Below are positions 51,501-61,200 of a stretch of 64,000 bases of DNA, one piece after another (position 1 is the first letter of the stretch; each line of letters opens with the position of its first letter). A program made the translations under genes and the position numbers. The notes under the pieces were generated by a model that was given only the letters and a program-made list of their open reading frames with translations, searched no databases and was not told the origin of the DNA. The DNA is from Protonemura montana (lineage: Eukaryota > Arthropoda > Insecta > Plecoptera > Nemouridae), in the NCBI GenBank assembly GCA_947568835.1, contig OX387608.1, positions 16,092,535-16,156,534 of the forward strand, given 5' to 3'.

Positions 51501-53841
51501 TTGAGTCTGGATTACGCTGAAATAGTCTTCATTTGTTTTAACCTCGACGAATATTTTGAGTCACAATTATTTAATTGTAGAGGTTTGTTAAAAATAACTC
51601 GGAATACTCAATGAATGTATTTATCAGAAAACGCACTATCGAGGTTTACTGCGCTGAAAGTCTATATCCCCGACCGAGAACCAAAGCTAGCCAATTGACT
51701 GAAGCCAATGAAGTGACGCGTTCCCCTTCCTTTGCCTCCTCGCCAGTGGCGTTGGGGCGTGTACCGCGGCTCGTGGCCTGTCAGCGAGATGAACTCGGCG
51801 TGGTGGGAGCTCCGACTTCGACACCAGGGCGTGGTACCCCCGGTGGTGCGCGCAGACCGCGACTTTGACCCCGCCTCGAAGTACCACGTGCCCGCTGACA
51901 TGCCCTACATGCGGTACGTGCCATTCACTATGTGCTAGTCCATGTGACGATCAGAACGTTCCAAAAATGAAATGGTCTTCGAGAACAATTAGCCCTGAAG
52001 ACAGCCCAATATATGAAGAAACTAGAGAGTTACTTTCAAGAATTTAGATTAGACTTTATTATATACGAGGAGTTCATAAAATATCGACTTTATTCCAGAT
52101 AAATATTGGTTTTAGTTGCTGTTAAAGGCAAATTTTTCGTGGTTCTTTCCGAGATCATTTCCTGAATAAAACTAGTTTCTGTTTTAGGTTAAATGCATCC
52201 AGGAAGCCTAGGCAAGGTGGTTATAGGTTCTTTTGTTATGGAATGTCAAGTCAGTCGAGCTTTTACCCTTGATAAAGTAACTGGTCCATGTTACAAAACA
52301 TTGGTAACACAGTAGCACCAAGCACCAACAAATTAACTTATCCTTCAATTAATCGATCAACTTCAGAAACGCAAGAAAGTCCAAGATTTTACAGTGAAAA
52401 TAGCCTATAAAGTCTTGAAGATCACCTAGCGCTAATCGCTCCCCTGGTGGCGCTTCTTGCAGGTACTTCGTGAGCCTGATCGCTCAGTTCCAGATCCACG
52501 AGGCTCTGTGTTTGGCTGCTGGACACGTGGGTCCACTGCACACATGCGACATCCACCGGTCACGTGAGGCTGGCCGAATGCTGACGTAAGTAGCCGACCA
52601 CACCCGAGTGACGAGGCCATTGACATTCAGTGCGAGAATCGAAACGTGAAGCGAGTTTCGAAAACGAACAAAGATTTTAATAAATAAATAAACATCCTCC
52701 CAAAAGACTTAATAGACTAAAAGACTGGGTGTCGGCCATTTTTGCTGGTGACCCCAATTCTGAGACGACAATCTCCCCCTAACTGCAAGTTGTGCCGTTC
52801 TGCCGCAGCGAGGCGCTGTCCGCGGGTGCGTCACGCCCCTGGTCGACGCTGCTGCGCTCGCTGACACGCGGCAAGACGGACAAGCTCGACGCACGACCGC
52901 TGCTCGAGTACTTCCGGCCGCTGCACGCGTGGTTGACCGCGCAGAGCCGCGAGCCGGGTGCGGTCGCAGCTGGATGGTCTACCACCGCACAGGACACAGG
53001 TACCCGGGTCTTGTTTAGATGAAATCTTATTTGAATTGCAAACGTTTGCAATGTGCATAATGCAATGGGGTATATGGGTTCATAAGCCAGTGTCCAAGTA
53101 GCTTAACTGGTTAGAGCAACCGCCGCGACAGGTGGAGATCGGGGTCCAAGTAGCTCAATGGGTTAGAGCAACACCCGCGACAGGTGGAGATCGGGGTCCA
53201 AGTAGCTCAATTGGTTAGAGCAACACCCGCGACAGGTGGAGGTCGGGGTCCAAGTAGCTCAATTGGTTAGAGCAACACCCGCGACAGGTGGAGGTCGGGG
53301 TCCAAGTAGCTCAATTGGTTAGAGCAACACCCGCGATAGGTGGAGATCGGGGTCCAAGTAGCTCAATTGGTTAGAGCAACACCCGCGACAGGTAGAGATC
53401 GGGGTCCAAGTAGCTCAATTGGTTAGAGCAACACCCGCGACAGGTGGAGGTCGGGGTCCAAGTAGCTCAATTGGTTAGAGCAACACCCGCGATAGGTGGA
53501 GATCGGGGTCCAAGTAGCTCAATTGGTTAGAGCAACACCCGCGACAGGTGGAGATCGGGGTTCAAGTAGCCCAATTGGTTAGAGCAGCACCCGCGACAAG
53601 TGGAGATCGGGGTTCGAGTAGCTCAATTCGTTAGAGCAACACACACGACAGGTGGAGATCGGGGTTCGCGTCCTCGTTTGGGCAACAATTATTGAGACGG
53701 TAATAGTTTTCATAATAATAAAACACCTTTCTGTTGACAGCTCTCTTCGCGAGATGGTCGCGTGACTCTGGCCAAGCGTTCGCTCCCAGTCTTCTCCTGG
53801 TCGCCGTGGCAGCCATCATCTCAGCAACTTTGTCCATGTAG
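39526..53841 (+). CDS. Angiotensin-converting-enzyme-like peptidase (M2 family), single catalytic domain, 657 aa, complete 13-exon gene
   Basis: Exons: 39526-39600, 43464-43601, 44853-45011, 45950-46055, 46696-46839, 47311-47502, 48196-48316, 49514-49666, 50377-50680, 51747-51913, 52463-52585, 52809-52999, 53741-53841. They sum to 1974 bases with GT/AG borders and matching phases. Residues 1-17 form a signal peptide ([17 protein letters not shown]). The zinc site is H380-E381-L-A-H384 with third ligand E408 in THEAVAD, 24 residues after the second His as in human ACE. Other family blocks seen: [27 protein letters not shown] (a glycosylation site), [17 protein letters not shown], the Arg-Tyr of MRYFVS (substrate and chloride-site region) and [15 protein letters not shown]. 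The enzyme removes C-terminal dipeptides outside the cell. The last exon adds a hydrophobic end (residues 638-657, [10 protein letters not shown]...) with no cytoplasmic residues after it, suggesting a GPI-type or tail anchor. HELAH instead of the usual HEMGH is a mild variation; all catalytic residues are present. Confidence 0.95.
39601..41699. other. First part of ACE intron 1, no gene recognised
   Basis: A 169-codon minus frame (39965-40474) overlaps other frames and matches nothing I know. Poly-C near 40793-40807. The rest of ACE intron 1 (42118-43463) contains one foldback copy and AT-rich sequence. Confidence 0.4.
41700..42117 (-). mobile_element. 5S-derived SINE, copy 6 (1 head unit)
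   Basis: More diverged copy with a single 5S-like head and the CCAACACGCC leader; in ACE intron 1. Confidence 0.82.
42752..42912. mobile_element. Foldback/MITE copy in ACE intron 1
   Basis: GGGTTTTGAATGCTAAGTGA, AATTTCCCGACATTTCGTAA and terminal AAGTAGACATGAGTTTAAAA. Confidence 0.7.
43659..44103. mobile_element. DNA-transposon-like MITE, long form, in ACE intron 2
   Basis: Imperfect terminal inverted repeats (AGGGAAATATCTTTAAA on the left; the right end reads inverted AGGCAATTCTCCTTTAG). Non-coding centre with several TGACGTCA-like motifs (43830-43925). Its right about 120 bases match 62369-62480. Confidence 0.65.
44287..44458. mobile_element. tRNA-like foldback SINE with 14-bp target duplication, ACE intron 2
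   Basis: An inverted tail arm, a short tRNA-like core (GTGGAGATCGGGGTTCGTGT) and a plus tail, flanked on both sides by AATCAGCAAATTTA (44273-44286 and 44459-44472). The long duplication indicates a LINE-mobilised insertion. Confidence 0.82.
45262..45655. mobile_element. Longest foldback/MITE copy, in ACE intron 3
   Basis: Arms at 45262-45367 and 45590-45655 are inverted. The about 230-bp centre repeats sequence also found at 23290-23500 (ATTGGTTAGTTAGTA, then GGAAGCTTGAACT), giving the family's fullest internal region. Confidence 0.75.
46437..46515 (-). mobile_element. Second tRNA-derived SINE family, partial copy
   Basis: Tail GGAAAGGAAGCTAGACTGGA and B-box half (GATACGACCCCAGGACCTCC) on the minus strand; ACE intron 4. 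A further tail fragment is at 32118-32155. Confidence 0.7.
46873..46990. repeat. Perfect 30-bp inverted repeat (hairpin MITE) in ACE intron 5
   Basis: 46873-46902 and 46961-46990 are exact reverse complements (TCTCGTAGGTTAACTCGCT inside), with a 58-base loop. Starts 33 bases after the donor of ACE exon 5. Confidence 0.9.
47688..47797 (+). mobile_element. 5S-derived SINE, 5'-truncated 3' end
   Basis: Only the last about 110 bases are present, from TAGTTAGGTTCATCATC to CAGTGCGTCTTTAA; in ACE intron 6. Confidence 0.75.
48317..49513. other. ACE intron 7, no element recognised
   Basis: About 1.2 kb without recognisable repeats or exons. ACE introns 8 (49667-50376) and 9 (50681-51746) are similar, except that ACGCACTATCGAGGTTT occurs twice in intron 9 (near 51379 and 51632). 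Confidence 0.4.
52165..52320. mobile_element. Degenerate foldback/MITE fragment in ACE intron 10
   Basis: Shares GGAAGCCTAGGCAAGGTGGT, TTCTTTTGTTATGGAA and CCTTGATAAAGTAACTGG with the 45262-45655 copy. Confidence 0.55.
53021..53725 (+). mobile_element. tRNA-like SINE with about 11 head units, filling ACE intron 12
   Basis: A short inverted tail arm (53021-53075) is followed by the leader GCCAGTGTCCAAGTAG, eleven 52-bp units with A-box TAGCTCAATTGG, and one T-arm and tail ending AATAATAAAAC. Only about 21 bases precede it after the donor and 15 follow before exon 13. Confidence 0.9.
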
Positions 53842-55202
53842 AAGCAGTTTGACATCTCGTATTAATCGTGAGCCTAGCCACGAGTCCGGCAGGAAGGATA
53901 TGAATCTGGGAGCTAGGGGAGCTGGTCAGCCACTTAGAACTTATTCCACAACAACCATCTCCATCCAAACTACTCCTGAAACGTGACTGACCAGATTTTT
54001 AGTGGTCATTTGGGGTGAAAGACAGGTTAGTGGTTCGCCTCACAATTTGGGTTACCTTTTAACGTGCGAAGAAGTAAGAAGTAGCGATTTGCGATCGAAT
54101 AAAGAAGTTTCCGTCCGTGTAAGATATGAAAGATACTGTTGTCGTTGTAGATTTAAGAGACATAGTGTATCGGATAGCAAGTCACTGTTAACCAGCACAA
54201 TGTAGGTGCATCACGGAGGGTGTGACAAGATTTTTGGTGCATTACAGAAGAAACGTTTAAAGAAGTTCTCCCAAGAAAGTTGTTGGATTTTGTCAAAATC
54301 AATTTGGTATGATGCTAGTAGATGACTTGACATGCTTTTTAATCTCCTGTTAGTGATAGATGAGTTTAATTGAATTGGCATTATGTTACTTACCAAGATA
54401 AAGTGCAGTTTATTTTTAGTACAAATAATAAGGAGCACATTATGAAACCTGTTTGCACAAGAATGTACCAAGCAATGGCATGATTTAAGTATCCAGCCAA
54501 GAATATTTCCTATTATCCCGATGTATGAGACAGCAAGATGGAAAAGATTAATTTTAATATTTTGGGTAAGAAATACGGTGAGAATCGACAGAATAATGAT
54601 TCCGATTTGTAAATTTTAAAGGTACTTTTCGTATCGAAGCAGAAATCGTCCTTGAATTGGCCGACAATACTGAAAATATGTTTCTGATGTTAATCGTTGT
54701 AATAATAAAAAACACATCTCTGATGGCAAAATATCTTAATGCACTAAACTGACCCACACAATAATTTTTTCTTGTATATGAAAACATGAGATAATAATAC
54801 CTAGGGAAATAGGTATAAATCAGAAAATCATGGTTTTGACAACGAAATTGATGGAAAAAGAAGACACCTCCTTTTCTATGGGTCACTCACTTGGGTAAAA
54901 ATAGATATAGCAACGCCAATTAACAGGATTAGACTTTAGCAAAAATGTTTGAAGTGCATCACCAATACAACATGTAATATTCAGTTCAAAATCATCCAAA
55001 TTCACACTGCCATATGCTTGTCAACAACGCAGGTACATTCGGTTACAACCAGGACCCTTCCAACCGTTCACAATCAAGATGCCACCAGATCTCGCTAGTT
55101 GCTAACGGAGAAAATGAGCAGCCCTGAGCGAAACGTCCCGATTATGACAGAATAACGTGTCCAATGGTGACTTGTTTAGCATCTGGCAAAGCATTTGTTG
55201 GG
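53842..55202. other. Convergent intergenic region between ACE-like and L1-domain genes
   Basis: Contains the ACE 3' UTR with AATAAA at 54098. Otherwise AT-rich sequence without recognised genes or repeats. No clear polyadenylation signal was found for the minus-strand L1-domain gene close to its stop codon. Confidence 0.5.
54098..54103 (+). terminator. Candidate polyadenylation signal of the ACE-like gene
   Basis: First clear AATAAA downstream of the ACE stop codon (TAG 53839-53841), giving a 3' UTR of about 280 bases. No transcript evidence. Confidence 0.4.
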
Positions 55203-58200
55203 CTAGTTTGCCTTCCTCTTCTTTGCAGTGCGGACAGAATTTGTGGCGACCATTTTTCGTTTCACACCAGAGCTCTTCTTTGCAGAAAGGGGGACGGCCT
55301 CGGGGGAGGTCTTTTCCTTTTTCACGCTAGCGAGCTTGCCCTCGCTCGCCGGCTCCCTCTCTTGGCTCAAAGCAGAAACTGCATCGCAGTGCCACCACAC
55401 CTGTTCACAAAGACGATAGGGGTCAGAATTCATACCAAAGTTAACAGATCCGTTGTTAAAACTAGTATCTATTGCAAGTGGCGAGGATAAATGCAGCTAA
55501 AACCTAGTCGCTCGTTACTTTAATTACGTTAAAGATGTTGCCAAACCTGCGTAGTTAATCAAAGAAAAGTCTACATATTTCTAAAGTTTGATGAAATTTG
55601 TCAAAATCAAATCTAAAATTTCTAATCTAAATATCTAATCAAAATTTTTTGATTAGAAGAAAGCTCCTCACTTTCTCTTCATCAGAATCGTCTTGGTGAA
55701 TGATGACACCGTCCGTGGTCCCAAGACTGAGCCGTATCAACTTTATGCTATCCAGTCCGTTACGGAAGCTCCAACAGCTATCTGGGTTCATGAACTTGAC
55801 CACAGCCGCAATATTTTCCAGGAGCTGTTTGTCTGTGAGTCCAGTGTAGCCAACCTGTAGGCAAAGATCTGTATAATCCACCCCTTGAAAGTTATGTGAT
55901 CCAAACATACAAGAACAATCGGGACCATTATTCTTGCTTCAATCATGGAATGGAACCAGTTGAACATGGACGTAGTAGATCCATGGCCAAAGTCAGCTTA
56001 ACAGTTTAAAATTAAAATTAATTATAATAAGGAAAATGTAAACTAGTTTAGCTGGGTATAGAACTCATTCAATTTTAACCAAGCCAGGATGCTATAAACA
56101 ATAAAACATTATATAGAAATATGGGTACAAGTCCCTTGTAGGCATAGCAATTAAAAATGAGAAGTTTCTAAATCAGGTTATCAGTCTTGAGCAGAGAGAA
56201 AGAAATTCTTCTTCTTCTAGAACCTGTGTGCCAATGCTGGTGAACAGAAAGTGTTTATTCCAGTCACTCTAGGTGTACATAAACAGTATTTTCAGGATGA
56301 GAAATTTCTACAAAAAATTCACATTCTTCTTATAGCATGAGCTCATAAAGGGGGTATTACACTGCGGCCAATTGTGTGGTCGGGTCATACTTTGGTAGCC
56401 TGACCTAACCTGACCACTATGGTCTAATCGGAACCAAATTTGGGGATAGAAATGTTTGGCACGTTGTAGCCAGTTTGGTTGGAGGACACATGACTGTTCT
56501 CACCAGTAGGATTGCATTTGTTCAAGCATTTATTCTGAAAAATTCTGAAATTTGACAACTGAAAATGTCAGTACAGCAGACGTCTTGCTTGTATTGACTA
56601 ATGATCATCACAAGAAGAGTAACTTCACTAATATTGAATTGTCAATTTCTTCCTTGTGTCAATATTTCCATTGCCACACAAGAAGTATTCTCAAGGTTCT
56701 CACTTATGCTAAAATGCCGTTACCGGTGTAATAATCAAATATTTTCAAACTCAAATGGTGTGAGGTGCTGCATGTTGGGCAACAACATTTTATTGGGAAC
56801 AGCTGGAGTACCTGTCATTATCACACTAACCTAACTTAGATGACAGTAACAGCACTTACCTTAACAAGAAACCCCGTCTTTGTCGAATTCTGCCACATTA
56901 CTGTTTGTGTTAAACAACTTTCAGGTGTCGGACAATTTGTGAACAGCTTTTTTTTTTCTGCCAATGCACGCTTTACTTGATTCCAATCTGAAAGGCTGGC
57001 TTTCGGATCCATAACGTGAGTATCGTAGAGCGCAGCGAGCTTGGCCAACCCTTCTTTGTCATTCTGCGTAGTCGCCGAATCCACCAGACTTTGCGGTATG
57101 ATCTGCACACAAAACAACACATTCAAGTCTCCGAACGCTCTGGAGCAAGATAGTTCGGTCTCGTCCATACCTTTATCTTGCCCAACACGCCTGCCTTTCT
57201 GAAGCTCTGCGTTATCTTAGCCTGCTTATCTTTGTTCAGGTCGTTCTCACTGATGAAGCACATGCTGCGGTCCAAGCTCAGAGGATGCGGCAAATGCCTG
57301 GCACACAGAAAACCGGAAATTAATAATAATATAATAATAATATATTTATTCAGTCTTAATTTATCACTGTACATTAAATTGGCACGTCAGTTCTTATGGT
57401 ACTAGTTATTTTCTTTATCACATAGGAATTCTTTCACTTTGTAATAGCATTTGGTCAGCAAATACAGTTTTAGACTATCTTTAAATTTGTAGCCTTTTAG
57501 ATTTTTTAACTCCACCGGCAGTTTGTTATATAATAATGAGCCTGCATAAATTGGGCAGTTGTCTGCCATTTTTAATCTATTTCTCGTTACATAAATGTTG
57601 TTCGTTCCTCTTGTAAAATCCTGCTAATACGCAATTCCAGGACACAGAAATTTAACAAAAAAACAATTATATGTTGAAAAAATCTACCTTCAATTGTTGT
57701 AGAGAAGGATGTTTGAAATCCCAAATTGGCTGTTGGTCGTACCCACATCAAGTATTGAAAGATTTTTAATGTAAATTTTAAATTGTGTGCCTATGGCAGG
57801 TTATTGGTGTTGAAAGATGGTTTTTAGTAAACGCTCACAGCTGATGATTGCGATCATGAACACCCCATCCAACTCTCGAGTGATTTACAAGAAAATAGTC
57901 CAAGATGAGTTAAAGGAAGGGAGGCAATCAAGAAGTCATGAAAAGTTACTATAAGGGCTACATATGACCCTGCATGTGACTACCACAACAATGTCATCTG
58001 TATGAATTTGTTTAGACCTGGGCAAAAATGGCTCTAAAAGAGCTTTGAAATGGCATCTTTTCTCACTGAATACACCGAAAAAAGTGCGGAAGAGGGGAGG
58101 CTTAATGGTTGGAAAAGCTTAACCAGGATAACAACAGGATAACAGCGAAAGCTGGAATATGTGTGTCCGGATAGCTCAGTTGGTAGAGCACCCGACCGGC

Positions 58201-61200
58201 AATTAGGAGGTCCCGGGTTAGTAACCCGGTTCGGTTGCCCATTTTTCCAGTCTAGCTTCCTTTCCAACGTTGACAAAGTTTGCTTATTTGTCTGCTTGGT
58301 GTTTTAGTCAGGTTGGCAAGGCAACGGTGGGGGAGTTGAAACTTTTGGCACCAGGCACTTAGTGCACAGGACGCCCTATCGCATGCGACACCCGGAAAAA
58401 GAAGGAATTTGGAAAAAAAAAATAGCAGAGATATTAATTAAGGATTACATGAGTTGTCTCCATTTGCTGGTCCCGTCAAGGGGTCAACAAGGTCTTAAAA
58501 TCTGTGGGACTCTTCGGTAGTCATGGACAGCACTTTGAGCTGTCAAATTATTTCACGTCAACAGCTGGGTATCAGCATCGACGAGGTGGGATATTTTAAT
58601 TCAGCAACAAATCGAATACGGTACTCACATGGCTCTATAAAAATTTTTCCCGGCCAACTTCGTCTTGGACAGGATATTGAGGGTGAGGGTGGCGGCAGCG
58701 TCGTTAAACTTTGCTTTCTTTGGCCAATCGGACGCAGACTTCACCGCCTCGATAGCCCCTCGAATCTGAAGACAGACAAATAGTGTCACAGGCGCTCTCA
58801 GAATTTGGGCAAATTTGGTTTCATAATGAAAATACCACCATAAGTTTATAAGGAGAAACTGATATTTGGATTGTCAAAATTGCTTTGAATGCACAATAGC
58901 AGCAAAATTGCCAGTTACGGAATAATTGCAGATACAAAAATCCTTCAGTTTCTGCTTCAGTTTCTAGCAGCCATCTTAGAATTTGAAGCATGAGATTTCC
59001 CTCTCAAATACTGAACGATCCGTGTTGATCCCACGCTATTCAGAAAAATCGAGCAAACTTTTTCAAGTTTCTTGACATTTTTCTCATTCAAATAATCGTG
59101 ATTGATAAATAGAGATGCCTACTGGGTCAGTTAGCTATTACATGTTTTGAAGATTAACATACTTGAGGCTACGTTAAATTTTGCTCCATTTTATTTTAAT
59201 AGCAACAAGAAAAATGCGTGAAAAACCAGTTTTGCACTAAACGAATTTGAAGGAAACCAGAACTAACCAAATTATTTTCAAGAGCAGAGTCAAAAAATTC
59301 TGAAACGAGCGATGATTTTAACACAATTGACAAGTTCACCAAAAGATAGCAGCGCGATTGCATCACTCGTGAATAACTGTTATTACACTGACATATTTCT
59401 ATGCTCCAAAGTGTATTTACGTATTATTTCATACTTTTATTGGAGCGTGTACTTAATTCTAAAACTTGTGTACAATGAAATAAAAAACGTTTGAAATTGA
59501 AATAAATTGCAGTAAGACCCGTGCAAGCAGCGGGGTTTCATCATGTACGTACCACTTTGACAGGCAAGGCAGGTTGTGGTTCATCCTCGACAATGTTCTG
59601 AAGAAAAAGGTTAATATTGTTAGCAGTGATTTGCTGGTCCATGGAACACTACAGCAGAGCAAGGCAAAGGTACAACTAGCACGATGTCGATAACTCCAGA
59701 GAAATCTAAACGGCAAATTGCATCAATTTACCTCCTGAAGGCTGTTATGTGTCTTATGGGATCTTATGGGGTCTTATGGGGTCTTATGGGGTCATATACA
59801 TTTATTGTGCCATATGTTATATGGTTAATAATAATTTTCATCTAAATCTTGGTAGCAGCTCACGGAACAATGTCAATAGCACACATAACTCACATATTTA
59901 AAAAAATGAGAAAACAAAATCAAAAAACGATAAGAACAATCCTTTTACCCTTGGGTCATTGATTTGTAACAAAATGTTGTCCGTTTTCAACACCAAAAAA
60001 AAAACCATAAGAGATGACGAGGTATTTAAAATGAACGTTAAAAAATTGTTAGCAGATAATGCATTTTATTCTGTAAATAGTTTTTTAGCCTTTAAGACTA
60101 TGTAATTTGTATGTAATAGAATTGACTAAGTGACTTTGTTAAATATAATATAATATAATATGACTGAGTGTTTACATGAAATTATTGTAAAAACACGCTG
60201 CATACCAAAGTTTTTGGTCAAACAAGAAATAAATAAATTATTATTATTATTATTATTATTATTATGGAATAGAAAATTTTGAGAACTCAAGTCAGTAAGT
60301 CTCTTTATTTCTCTAGCTATCAAGCTTTTAGTTCAGTTAGACAATTTATACAGTTTTACAAAATACAAAGTCAATTTCTAAAACTAAGTCTTTATATCAG
60401 CTATCTCCAAGGCTTCATTTTTTAAAACTTGTGCACCAAAAACCAGTCAAATAATACACTCACAGCTAAGAAAGACACAAGAAAATACTCTTTTTTAAAC
60501 AGAACGAGTAAAGATTGGAATGGAATGAAGAAATGTGCAATGGAAGGGACCGAAAATAATGTAAACATTTTTAGAAGAAATAAGTTGGAAGTAGTATTAG
60601 AAAATAGTTTAAGTAAATAGTTTTAGTTTTTTTTTTCTGCCACTTGAATGCAACATGCAAATAGCAGTTTTTTCTAGAAAAAAATAAAAAAAAATAAATA
60701 AGAATGACAAAGCAGCAATGAAATTATAAAAGGATTGTCAACTCACAGGTCTCCCGCGTTGAAGAACGGCTCCCTCCACGGTACCAGTCTTGACTTGGAT
60801 CGACTGAATGTCGTGGAATCCTCTCCGGAAGATGTTCTTGAATTGTGGTACAGAATTGATGGCGAATGAAATGTTTTCCTGTAGCTCTTGAGCCGTGAGC
60901 CCGGCGTGACCGACCTGAACAAAGAGCAAAGTCTCAAACAAACAATATCTGGTTGAAGTCACCCATAAAAGATTAATTGACAAAATGTAAAAATGTTAAC
61001 CAATTTTATTATTAACAACACTATAACCGTCTCAAAAATTGATGCCCAAACGGGGACTCAGATCCCGATCTCCCCGTTTGGGCATAAATTTTTGAGACGG
61101 TTATAGTGTTGTTAATAATAAAATACCCCGCGCAATGCAAGCGTTTGCAATTTAAATAAGAGTTCATCCTAATGTTAACCGATTGTTTCCAAAAATTAAG

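Noticed and set aside
53090-53690. tRNA gene cluster
   Set aside because: Repeated units lack a T-arm and 3' acceptor; only the last one could fold, and its anticodon loop lacks the invariant T33. SINE tails are attached.
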